From positions 16,298,456-16,362,455 of the forward strand of contig OX328110.1 of assembly GCA_946811185.2 (NCBI GenBank): 64,000 nucleotides of DNA, in the 5' to 3' direction. Below are positions 12,301 through 19,300 of the stretch, piece by piece. A program made the position numbers and the translations under genes. Source of the stretch: Hippopus hippopus (Eukaryota; Mollusca; Bivalvia; Cardiida; Cardiidae). Every line of letters starts with the position of its first letter. Position 1 is the stretch's first letter. Under the pieces are notes generated by a model, which was given only the letters and a program-made list of their open reading frames with translations, was not told the origin of the DNA and made no database searches.

Positions 12301-15093
12301 GGGGGGGGGGGTTGTTAGGGGTCATCTGCAAATGCTTGAAATATGTCTGATTCAGCTCGTTTGGAAATTGAAATGTAAGGAACAAAATGAATGATACTGA
12401 ATAAAGCAGAAAATTTAATTGTAATGTACTTCTGTTGATTAAAGTGCAGAACACAACATCTTTATAAACTTAATATCATGTAGACAATATTGTCACAGTA
12501 TTTAAAGCAAAAAGGCATTCTCAGTTAAATGGAGAAACTGATTGTACTACCGATAGCTTGTTGGTTTGCTCTTCTGATTACAAAGCGATAATCGATTGAG
12601 ATTTTAAATGGATTGCCCAACACTAATACCAAGTCCAATATATTTTGCAAAAATTAATAACTGAAATAGAATGATGTGATGGCGGATTTCTCCATGTTAG
12701 ACTGTGACTGGTATTAAAAGATAATAATTTTAAAATCTGACTATTCAACCTGTATGCTTTCATAATGCTTGAATTTGGTGAGAAATATCATTTTCTTCTG
12801 TTTCACAGAATTTGTCAGCAAGTGATCTAAAAACGGGCATCTCGGAGATAACCTGGTTTTACACAATTATCATTGGTTACCTGTCTTCATTGTTTTCGTG
12901 TGATTAGATCGATCCTTGAAAATTTTGAATGTTTCCTTCGAATTTATAAATGTCATAGATGTAATCTTCCCCTAACCATCTTTTCTTTCCTTAAAGAAAT
13001 ATGCATGCTTTGTCAAGCATTCTATAGCAATATTGGGGTGATCTTGATGATTTTAGTGTGAATCTCACCTCTCTAGATAAACACTGCATTTACCACACAA
13101 TCCCAAGTTTTAACGACCCTGATTAGTGGGAAAAGGAAAATATGTTGGTAACCAGCATTTTATCCTTTTCCCAAGAGATCTTCTAACCTTTCAGAGGAAA
13201 CTCCCATAATTTGAGCCCAAATTTGTTTGCAAATGCTTTCAGTTTGGATAACTCTAAAATTCTGTTGTGTGGCAGAGTTAAATTTTGGTGGCCAATGCAC
13301 CTATCCATACCTTTCTCAAATTTCTTTTACCAGTACTTTGCACAATATTTTTCCTAGGCAAATGGCTGCTTTTGCACATAACCCTTACTGTTACTGTTGT
13401 TCTCTGGAGCAATGTAAGCCAACGTGGCTTGTCGGCTCCACCTGTTACATTTTGGATAGATTTTTCCAGTTGTAAAAAAAAATATGAATCTCTAATAAAT
13501 AAGCGAGGTTTCAAACCTGTTTTGACACTATAATTTGTCAATAGCTGACTTAAAACAGTCAACACTGGTACTAAAAACTATGTCTTCTGGTGAATCATTC
13601 CAGGCATTAATGCACCTCAAGGGAAATGAATTTAACAGCAAGGACTTAATCACGTTTCTTTTCACGATGGAAAATATGTCCACAAGTATTATTGTCACTG
13701 AAAGTGAAAAACTTATTTGGATCAATATCATCTATCCTATTTATTATCGTATACTGGTGTAATTGAATTTCGCCAATGCAAGGGAAACTGCTCTTGCGGA
13801 CTGCACAAAACAATAGTAATTTTCTTTCTGGTTAAATATCTATGCACTTGTATACAAATACTTTTGTAAAAATAATTTTTACCACTTAAACATCTAAATT
13901 TATTTGTCAAAACATCGTTAGATGTGAGACAGCACAAAGTCGCCATCTATAAAGAGTAAGCCAATTTCGACAACTCTGGTTTTCCAAAAATTAGAGGCCC
14001 CAGAGAGGGTAAAATGAAATAAAAAGTTCACAGCATCATCTCAGCAATATTCATTACCTCCCTTGGATATTAACTCTACATTTACTTCCTACGAGAAAAC
14101 CTGAAGAAAATAAAACAAAATGCAGCTCTCAGAAAACAAAATCGACAGTTATGACATTTTTTGTGTAATTATTTCTGCCGTGGCACTGAAATATTACAAT
14201 CTAAATCAGGATGACAGTGTTTGGGATAAACAGGCTGTAAATCCAAAAAAGATAACCTTTTGTAGCTCACAGAAAAAAGGTATTTCCTAGTCTTTGTAGT
14301 GACTTTTGTACCTGATTTAATCTATTTTCTTAGGAAAAAATGAATAAGGACCCCTCTTTCATTCACATGGATATATTTCCCTTTAGGTGCCCCATACGAA
14401 ACTTTGGCTATTAAAGTTCAAAATATAACCGTCAAACCGAAAATTGACGACACAAAAAAGTTTTAAGCTGAAAGGATCTTTTAAAATCTGCATATAAAGG
14501 AGACATCTGAAAAGTGATAAAGGGAAAAGCACATGAGAGGTTGCTTATTAACTTTTTTCTTATTGACAGGTATTTTTCTGTCATTAGATTCAAATCACAG
14601 TTTAAAACATCTTTGCTGCTAGGAGATCAATCATTTCCATGAATGGATAATGTCGCAGATACGAAAATGTTGCCCGAGAACATAGTTGGCGAAATTCGAT
14701 TACTGGCGAAATTCGCTTACGTTCCTATACCCCTTAAATTCGGCGGAAGACAAAGTATAAACTGAATGTCAGGCTGTACGTTTTGTGCAATTTGATCTTG
14801 ATCTTCACTGGCTGCAAAGGCAATAACAGTTGTGAGAGGTCTTTCAAGTTTACAGTATGGTAAATGATCAACAACCTAAACAAGATAAGAAAAGATCGTC
14901 TGCAGAAGAAGCTTTGTTTTTCAAAATCCGAGTTGTCAGTCTTGCTCTTTGTTTTGAATGTCGTTATTTCCAAAATACCTTTTTTCCAGTATGCCGCAAA
15001 TGTTCTTTTAGCAAACATTCTAATAGCACGAAACGAAAGAAAGTGTCCATAATTACCATTAGCAAGATATCTGACTGCAGATTCAGTCGCCAT
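212..15093 (-). CDS. CENPI: Centromere protein I (CENP-I), 5' eight coding exons, runs off left edge
   Basis: CENP-I is a HEAT-like helical protein of the inner kinetochore CCAN; with CENP-H, -K and -M it helps load and retain centromere proteins in the nucleus. Eight exons join in phase to 301 codons (coding order 15093-15057, 10415-10278, 8768-8650, 7515-7408, 4020-3925, 3546-3457, 1358-1209, 376-212), each bounded by AG acceptor and GT donor. Recognition rests on collinear blocks resembling vertebrate CENP-I as I remember it: IENRAVTKGLEPDHI, RLLKALIPATVVPD, YDFIDKMDRIHDLYGIFF, PYVCHLLYLLTRKED, LTGLLSIYRHYYPGLV and RKIDPIPVIHSLMSKSSY. The strongest is PYVCHLLYLLT. Vertebrate CENP-I is roughly 750 residues, so about 60% lies to the left. 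Repeats fill all introns. The gene is divergent from SMC4. The N-terminal 12 residues are the least certain part. Confidence 0.9.
377..1208. other. CENPI intron 7
   Basis: Holds a diverged direct repeat of about 110 bp: positions 781-870 and 892-972 share AGTCCTCT...TCAGAAA...GGAAGT...GGGC. Nothing else is recognised. Confidence 0.6.
1209..1358 (-). CDS. CENPI: CENPI coding exon 7
   Basis: Fifty codons (197-246) after TTTTTCAG, ending at GTATGT. It contains KWMAQVRQVREKNGL, which corresponds to the conserved W-plus-basic helix of CENP-I. The C-terminal half is poorly conserved, so the exact donor is less certain than the exon itself. Confidence 0.82.
3045..3168 (-). mobile_element. Partial copy of TTAA-hairpin element
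   Basis: Contains the central inverted repeat (mutated, CTAGTTACCAAC at the dyad) and the right arm up to AGGGCCATTAA. It abuts the complete copy at 3169, sharing the TTAA. Confidence 0.75.
3169..3392 (+). mobile_element. TTAA-hairpin element, complete copy (piggyBac-like MITE)
   Basis: Begins TTAACTCTTTACCACAC and ends TTTGGTAAAGAGTTAA, so TTAA flanks 10-14-bp inverted ends. The core is a near-perfect inverted repeat of about 60 bp centred on CTGGTTACCAG. TTAA plus CYCTTTACC ends are piggyBac-like; there is no coding capacity. Confidence 0.85.
3457..3546 (-). CDS. CENPI: CENPI coding exon 6
   Basis: Thirty codons (167-196) after a CTTTTCAG acceptor. It contains PFLTGLLSIYRHYYPGLVHV, matching the helical segment that directly follows exon 5 in CENP-I. 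The exon is short and easy to miss because its own open frame is small. Confidence 0.87.
3925..4020 (-). CDS. CENPI: CENPI coding exon 5
   Basis: Thirty-two codons (135-166) with a TTTGCAG acceptor and a GTATGT donor. MPYVCHLLYLLTRKED then LFRVRML is the most diagnostic CENP-I segment in the window. Confidence 0.95.
4123..4345 (+). mobile_element. Mariner-type deletion derivative with transposase C-terminus
   Basis: A 223-bp element flanked by TA on both sides, with inverted repeats of about 79 bp beginning CAGGGTGTCCAAAAAGT. The interior (4201-4299) translates to NIPPDTLRNVQNSFLRRVQ then CITENGAQFEHL and a stop, the typical C-terminal end of a Tc1/mariner-type transposase. The right inverted repeat overlaps that coding end. 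It is an internally deleted copy of an autonomous element not present here. Confidence 0.85.
4490..4640 (-). repeat. tRNA-derived SINE fragment
   Basis: On the minus strand it shows an A-box-like GGTAGAGCGTCAGCC and a B-box-like GGTTCAATATCC about 30 bases later. A related fragment is at 58018-58105. Too diverged to be a working tRNA. Confidence 0.6.
4788..5046 (+). mobile_element. Sola-type MITE copy A
   Basis: Inverted ends GAGCCATGCTCTG... and the complement at the right, flanked by a perfect 4-bp ATTT duplication (4784-4787 and 5047-5050). The ends match those of the 4.85-kb transposon at 18946-23798. The interior carries an imperfect palindrome around CAGCCTG...CAGGCTGACCTGG. Confidence 0.9.
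5269..5518 (+). mobile_element. Sola-type MITE copy B
   Basis: Same family as copy A, 220 bp further on, with a perfect ATGT duplication (5265-5268 and 5519-5522). The right end is close to consensus; the left end is diverged (GAGCCGTACTCTGAG). Confidence 0.88.
5694..7030 (-). mobile_element. Mariner element with TA target site
   Basis: A 1337-bp element flanked by TA, with inverted ends of about 33 bp beginning YGAGGGYTGTTCGATATG. It contains a minus-strand mariner transposase with three visible lesions, so it is inactive. Inserted in CENPI intron 4. Confidence 0.92.
5767..6856 (-). pseudogene. Mariner transposase, D,D34D type, inactivated
   Basis: The mariner transposase is the cut-and-paste enzyme that recognises the element ends. 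The N-terminal helix-turn-helix region (codons 1-144) is intact in sequence; then come a TGA where Trp is expected (6422-6424), GDKT plus stop where GDETW is expected, and a stop/frameshift just after FFLFP at 5936. The second catalytic Asp is in HDNAPLHTS and the third in APCDFF, 34 residues between them, as in true mariners. The last part (CRYKSRQALGSAI, YLDAFQKWIQ) continues in another frame to a stop near 5767. Confidence 0.9.
7074..7391 (-). mobile_element. Helitron-like family 3, copy 1
   Basis: Read on the minus strand it starts TATACCCCCGCAAAACGAAT, has a TGTCTGTCCGTCC microsatellite, carries GGCGGGGGTAT as the complementary subterminal repeat, and ends with a hairpin (GTCACATTCAGTGAC) followed by CTCTAG then T. 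It is about 17 bases from the donor of CENPI exon 4. Confidence 0.75.
7408..7515 (-). CDS. CENPI: CENPI coding exon 4
   Basis: Thirty-six codons (99-134) in phase 0. It contains VRWILVVYDFIDKMDRIHDL, a clear CENP-I block. The donor is GTAAAA, and a Helitron-like element starts about 17 bases downstream of it. Confidence 0.9.
7626..7812. repeat. Foldback element, 187 bp
   Basis: Both arms carry AACATTCTTAGTCT and GTGACACAACTTCT-type sequence in inverted order, meeting around GGCTGTTTTGCCAATAAG. The ends are GGGCCCATACAC and its diverged complement. No coding potential; family unknown. Confidence 0.7.
8095..8210 (+). mobile_element. Right half of TTAA-hairpin element
   Basis: Shows CTACCCTTTCAATGACAAATC through TTGGTACAGAGTTAA, the consensus right half, ending on the TTAA where the next copy begins. 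Confidence 0.7.
8207..8640 (+). mobile_element. Outer TTAA-hairpin element split by an inner copy
   Basis: The left part (8207-8329) ends at TTTCTACCTT and the right part (8559-8640) resumes with AGGCAAATCCCATCATCTGAGCC, exactly the consensus order. The inner copy at 8330-8558 sits between them with TTAA at both ends. Confidence 0.85.
8330..8558 (-). mobile_element. Inner TTAA-hairpin element, complete copy
   Basis: 229 bp, TTAACTCTTTACCACA to TGTGTGGTAAAGGGTTAA, in reverse orientation to its host copy. Its core CTGGTTACCAG dyad has long perfect arms. Confidence 0.9.
8650..8768 (-). CDS. CENPI: CENPI coding exon 3
   Basis: Codons 59-98, ending at a strong GTAAGT donor. It contains VNKRLLKALIPATVVPDVAV and SWMCTRKPS, matching the CENP-I block that follows the segment in exon 2. 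The first codon is split with exon 2. Confidence 0.9.
8928..9183 (+). mobile_element. Sola-type MITE copy C
   Basis: GAGCCATGCTCTGTGAAAAT at the left and AGAGCATGGCTC at the right. The flanks ATTT and ATGT differ at one base. Lies in CENPI intron 2. Confidence 0.85.
9224..9400. repeat. Possible foldback element
   Basis: GGACCATATTCACCA at the left and TGGTGAATATACACA at the right are inverted, and the interior carries AGAATGCTTTAATTCTA and AGAATAGAATGTACC. It may be a diverged relative of the element at 7626-7812. Confidence 0.4.
9507..9863 (+). mobile_element. TTAA-hairpin elements, two diverged copies
   Basis: Starts ATAACCCTTCACTACACAATC, has an A-rich disrupted hairpin (9578-9650), then a second arm with GCTGGTAACTAGC (9718-9730) and ends TCTGGTAACAGGTTTAAA. 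Confidence 0.65.
10278..10415 (-). CDS. CENPI: CENPI coding exon 2
   Basis: Codons 13-58. The acceptor is TCACAG and the donor GTTTGA. The product includes LKLKGNEELSNALETIENRA and TKGLEPDHITTLIDVAASG, which aligns without gaps to the conserved N-terminal part of CENP-I. Confidence 0.88.
11540..12625. mobile_element. hAT-like non-autonomous element
   Basis: Ends TAGTGGTGGGC and GCCCAACACTA are inverted. They are flanked by ATACGAAG (11532-11539) and ATACCAAG (12626-12633), an 8-bp duplication with one mismatch. Short TAGTG/CAGTG-type ends plus an 8-bp duplication are the hallmark of hAT elements. No long open frame is present in the 1086 bp, so it depends on a partner elsewhere. The subterminal motif ATAATCGATTGAGA recurs at both ends. 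Confidence 0.8.
13090..13284 (+). mobile_element. TTAA-hairpin element, diverged copy
   Basis: Starts at TTTACCACACAATCCCAAG, has GTTGGTAACCAGC at the dyad, and ends GTGTGGCAGAGTTAAA. Part of the left arm is deleted. Confidence 0.75.
13528..13760 (-). pseudogene. LINE reverse transcriptase C-terminal fragment
   Basis: The minus strand reads NRIDDIDPNKFFTFSDNNT then, after a frameshift, LRCINAWNDSPEDIV and SVDCFKSAIDKL. This is the typical C-terminal end of CR1/Jockey-type LINE polymerases. Truncated and frameshifted, so non-functional. Confidence 0.8.
15057..15093 (-). CDS. CENPI: CENPI coding exon 1 (start codon)
   Basis: The ATG has a good context (GCGGAAAATGGCG). The exon gives MATESAVRYLAN plus one base and ends at a GTAATT donor. 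Splicing here makes the distance from AVRYL to the next conserved block the same length as in vertebrate CENP-I. A second GT donor downstream (in GGTATTTTGG) has the same phase and would add about 26 residues. The frame is also open upstream of this ATG, so a longer N terminus cannot be excluded. Confidence 0.65.
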
Positions 15094-15435
15094 TTTCCGC
15101 TTTGATTTTTGAACTAATCTCGCGATGGCCGAGAATTCAGAAAATGGTCCCCGGCTTATGGGCGAGCAAGGTAAACTCGGCCCCTTCCAAATTCTACCTC
15201 CCCCCCCCCCCCCCAGTGTTGAACCCTGACAAAAACTTCGGTCTTTAATTTCAAATTCTGTATTTTTTTTTCGTATGTTGTACTCAGGGCTTTTTTTCTT
15301 AATCGTTGATATCCTAAAAAACGCACACACAGGCTGATTCAGAATAAATATTCATCGAAAGTTTTTGAAACTCTAATTCAGTAGTACTTACCAATTTTCT
15401 CATTACTGTATTAATGTGTCAAGTTTAGGAATATC

Positions 15436-15665
15436 TTAACCCTTTACCAAACAATTCCTGGTTTTAAAAACCCAGAGGAACAAACCTTCTGAAAGCATTT
15501 TGAAAACAGAAGAAAATGCTGGTAACCAGCATTTTATCCTTTTCCCATAATGTTTTCTACCCTTCCCAAAAACAAATTTCAATTTTAGAGTCACTTTAAA
15601 TTTGTCGTCTGCTAATGCTTTCAATTTGGAACAGTCTAAAATTTTGTCGTCTGGTAAAGAGTTAA
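15436..15665 (+). mobile_element. TTAA-hairpin element between the two genes
   Basis: TTAACCCTTTACCA to TCTGGTAAAGAGTTAA, 230 bp, with GCTGGTAACCAGC at the dyad. It sits inside the presumed bidirectional promoter region, so its hairpin lies between the two transcription units. Confidence 0.88.
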
Positions 15666-15708
15666 CTTTATTTTTTGGGTACTTTTTGGTTTGGGTACCT
15701 TTTGACCG

Positions 15709-15795
15709 CAGCAACAACAACAACAACAACTACTACTAATACTATAACTACTACTAATATTAATAATAACAGCAATAATAATGATAATAATAAAC
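15709..15795. repeat. Trinucleotide microsatellite
   Basis: Runs of CAA, then CTA/ACT, then TAA/AAT repeats upstream of SMC4. Confidence 0.9.
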
Positions 15796-16234
15796 AAGTC
15801 AAAATTCGGACAAGATATACACAAACATGTAATTTTTCAAAACATGAAGCTATAATTTATCATTAGCTCCACGGAATCCGTCTGTATTTGTACAGGGATC
15901 TTATATAAGATCCCTGATTTGTATTTAAGTGAAAATTGTAAAAATATCTGAAATACTCTATTGTATAGATTTATTGTATTATATTTCCTTCGTTTCTCCA
16001 TTAATACAGATTTGAGCATTTTTTTTTTTTCATTCTGAATTTTCTATCGGCCAAATTTGTATGGGACAAAATTGTTATGGTCTCAATTTTTTTATGGCAC
16101 GAATTTGCAATGGGCCGAGTCGTCTGGCCGACTAAAGTAGAGACGGGCAACAGCTCCGAAATATTTACCTCCGGTCAAAACCAGGCGCGAAAATTGATAA
16201 ACAATAAGGCTGCTAGATCCTTCCTCTGGGTAAG

Positions 16235-16367
16235 ATGTCGAAAAAGAAATCTAAGAAAAGTCCCGTGAAAGCCACCGAAACTGCTATGGAAACAGATGAT
16301 GCAGATGAAGAAAACCGAACAAGTAATGTTGTTCATACATCTGTATCAGGACGTTTTAATCCGGAAG
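16235..16367 (+). CDS. SMC4: SMC4 coding exon 1 (start codon)
   Basis: Starts at AAGATGTCG. MSKKKSKKSPVKATETAMET and the acidic stretch after it form a low-complexity N-terminal tail, typical in character but not conserved. The GTAAGA donor leaves one base of codon 45. Confidence 0.88.
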
Positions 16368-19300
16368 GTAAGAGTTTGACAGTTGATGCCATATTTGTTT
16401 TGATCAGAACTAATAACAAAAAAAAAAAAGAAATAGACAGATAGTAAAAATGGAATGGAGATTTGGGCCAGTAGGAAATTATACAGAGATAACGCAATGT
16501 ACTGTACCTCCAGTCTGAAGGGTTGCTGCGATGTTATTTTGTGATTGCTTCCCTGCCCCCCCTTCATTTTAGTCTCAGTAACGAGACTTTTACGGTGCTT
16601 CTTTTCATACTGTGCACCGTACCATCATGGTGAATATTCCAGTAGCAAAGCTACAGTGCTGTACTGGCTCTCAATTTTGTCAGATTAATCTGCATTGCAG
16701 CGGTAACCTGATGGATGTGCTGGTAAGTTAAAACTGGTAGCCTGTTATGGATCTTTGTATTTGACGGTTACAAGAGATACAAACGGTACAAGAAGGTATG
16801 ATTCTTTGAGCTTCAGCTGATGATCCAACATCGCAATAAAGCAATTTTCTGGGTATTTTGGAAGTCTCAATGGGGTAAAAAGGGCAAAACCTGTTGAAAG
16901 TATTACTTGGGAAAGCACAATCGGGCTAGTATCTACCCCTAGTTCAAGCGACAATAACAAAACCCCACAGAAACATGAGATTTAAACAAAATGGCATCCC
17001 CTCGATCGGTTCAAAAGTTGGTTAGTTTATCCAGAGATTATGATCCCTGGTTTATGATGAGAAAATTAAACTATAGTAATTGCAGACTTCCCGAAAGTTC
17101 ATAAAAAGTGTCAGACATTCGGTCTGACAAGGCCTGAAAATCTGTCAGACCGAAAGAAAATCTGTCAGACCGAATCAAATTTAACACAACAAATAAAAAA
17201 CATAAGAAAGGAAGGTAACAGTTATATCAGCTTTAAGCATTTAATGATATTAAACTATTTCTCCACTCGTTAAGACTTTTAAAAGTCACTGAAATTTTTG
17301 CTCACTCTATTTATTCTCTGCTGAATGTCATTACTTGTCAGACCGAATCAAATTCAACAAAAGCAAAGATGGTGCAGCTTAGATTTTTCATGGTCGTCAA
17401 CTGAGGATGCTCTAAAATTTGTGCATCCAAGAATAAATGTGTTTGTAATGTGAAGATGTTGGTCCATTCTTACTTTCTCGCCGTAAAAATCCTGACAGTC
17501 TATGCAGTGCATTTGCACCATTTTCAAGTCATAAACCAACCATTCTCCTTGCTGCCTCTATTTCTCAATAAATTTTCTCTCCGGTCTCTTTTTCTCATAT
17601 TCTTTTTACTTTTCAGCGAGCTTCTCTGACATTAATTTTCTTTATTACCTGGTTCAGCACTTTCGTAATATTTAAACGACGCCATTTTTGTCCGAAACGT
17701 TGCGATTATGTTTTCAGTGGCTCGGAATAAATGCCGGACAGTCGGACCGATCCCGCCTGAAAAATGGTCGGTCCTTGTCAAGATTCGTCGGTCATGTCCG
17801 TCAGACCGACATGTTTCAGAGAGTCTGTAATTGATAAGAAAGTTAAATCCCACTGTGATGGGATATCAGAAATTTGAAAGTCTAATATTGACTAATATAT
17901 TTCGTCATTATTTTAGGATGATATTAATGGCAGAAACAAGGTTATGTCAACAACAATAATAATTTCTGTGGTGTTGCAGTTTTCTGTATCCAGAAGTGAG
18001 CTGTCAAAAAGTAAAGTAGACTTAGGGACAGTTATCTTTACTACACTTCATGTCAGCCATTCATAGAAAGCGTCTGGAATGAAAGTTGATCCTACGGGCA
18101 GTGTTCTGCCAAGGCTGCATATTTGCGATTTTCTCACTAAAATATTCAAAATGTCGCAGAAAAATTCTGTAAAAGGCAATTCCTGTCGCATACCAAAAAT
18201 CATGGAATCAGCCGCTAAACTGTTACAATTTAGTGTTTTTCATGGGTGCCGAAGGTGCCTATATAGTGATTATTCTAGCCGAGGCAAAAGGGCAGGGAGG
18301 CACGAAAAAGCGGCAGGGAGCAACAGTGCCTTGTTGAATGACTACTATCAGACAAAGGGAAAAGAGTGTCCTTGACTCTTTTCAAAATAAGTTCTGTAAC
18401 ATTGGATATGAATTGCATATTAAATTAATGAAAAGAACAAGAAAGGATTCTTATCAACTCGTAGACTCAAAGCAACATTATCTGACTATATGGGTTTTGA
18501 TTGCCTTGTAATTTATGATCCAATGATGCACAGTCACACTTAGCTTTAAACGCTTGCATTTCTCAACAGATAACAAAAAATGTCCAGAGTAATTAAAAAA
18601 GAAAAGCTTCTTCCCAACTATATTAAGAAATAACAACAATTTTGATTCAAAAACATAAATAGGACTTGGTATAAATTTTAAGAATTAAAGACTTAACAAG
18701 ATTCACATGCCAAGATTCACAGGGTCGTAATCTGTTATAAATTTATATAAAATGTGTAGGCCTACTGATGGAGTAGTGTATTACTGCATAAGCATTCTAA
18801 AAAAAGAATGCAAAAAATAGAACACTGCAATGCAGATTTAGCTTTCAAAATTTGCTGATGCTAGAGAGCAAACATCGATTATTTTCAAGATTGTTTGCTC
18901 CTTTGGTTTACCATCCATAATTGTAATTTATCCAAAAAAATATATGGGCCGTGCTCTGTGAAAAGGGGGCTTAATGACATTGGGATGACGTCGAGAAAAT
19001 CACGTTTAGAGTGACGTCATTATTTTTGTTGTTTACATGTGATTTTCATGGGGGCGGTTTTTCAAAATATAAGATGTAGCCTATCGCTTATTTTGACGAC
19101 ACAAGAATTGTTTTGTAGTAGAAACAGCGGAATAGCTATATTAGTGTATTTTAATCATCGATTTTTCATCGGACATGGACAGTGAAATCGAGGTAAGTAT
19201 ATTTGTTAGTACATTCCTTAAAATCAGTTGCATATCCATCTGAGTCGATACTTTTTGCAGATCGAAAGCCTTTGCTCATTTTTATTTTAGTTATTGATTT

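Larger units (their letters stand above)
10416..15056. other. CENPI intron 1
   Basis: The 4.6-kb first intron holds a hAT-like element, a TTAA-hairpin element, SINE fragments (10540-10620, 13290-13370), a LINE fragment, and a short hairpin repeat at 14769-14832. The remainder (10620-11530, 12640-13080, 13770-14760) shows nothing recognisable. Confidence 0.6.
15094..16234. promoter_or_regulatory. Divergent CENPI-SMC4 intergenic interval, candidate shared promoter
   Basis: Only 1141 bases separate the two start codons, so both promoters and 5' UTRs must lie here unless there are non-coding upstream exons. The interval contains a C-rich tract (15197-15214), a complete TTAA-hairpin element (15436-15665) and a trinucleotide microsatellite. 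I see no convincing TATA box at a fixed distance from either ATG. Shared regulation is an inference from geometry and from both proteins acting in mitosis. Confidence 0.55.

Noticed and set aside
14734..15330. 198-codon minus-strand open frame taken as one gene
   Set aside because: It contains CENPI exon 1, but only the 12 codons from the ATG at 15093 connect in phase and length to the next CENPI exon. The rest is UTR or intron, with poly-G and random composition.
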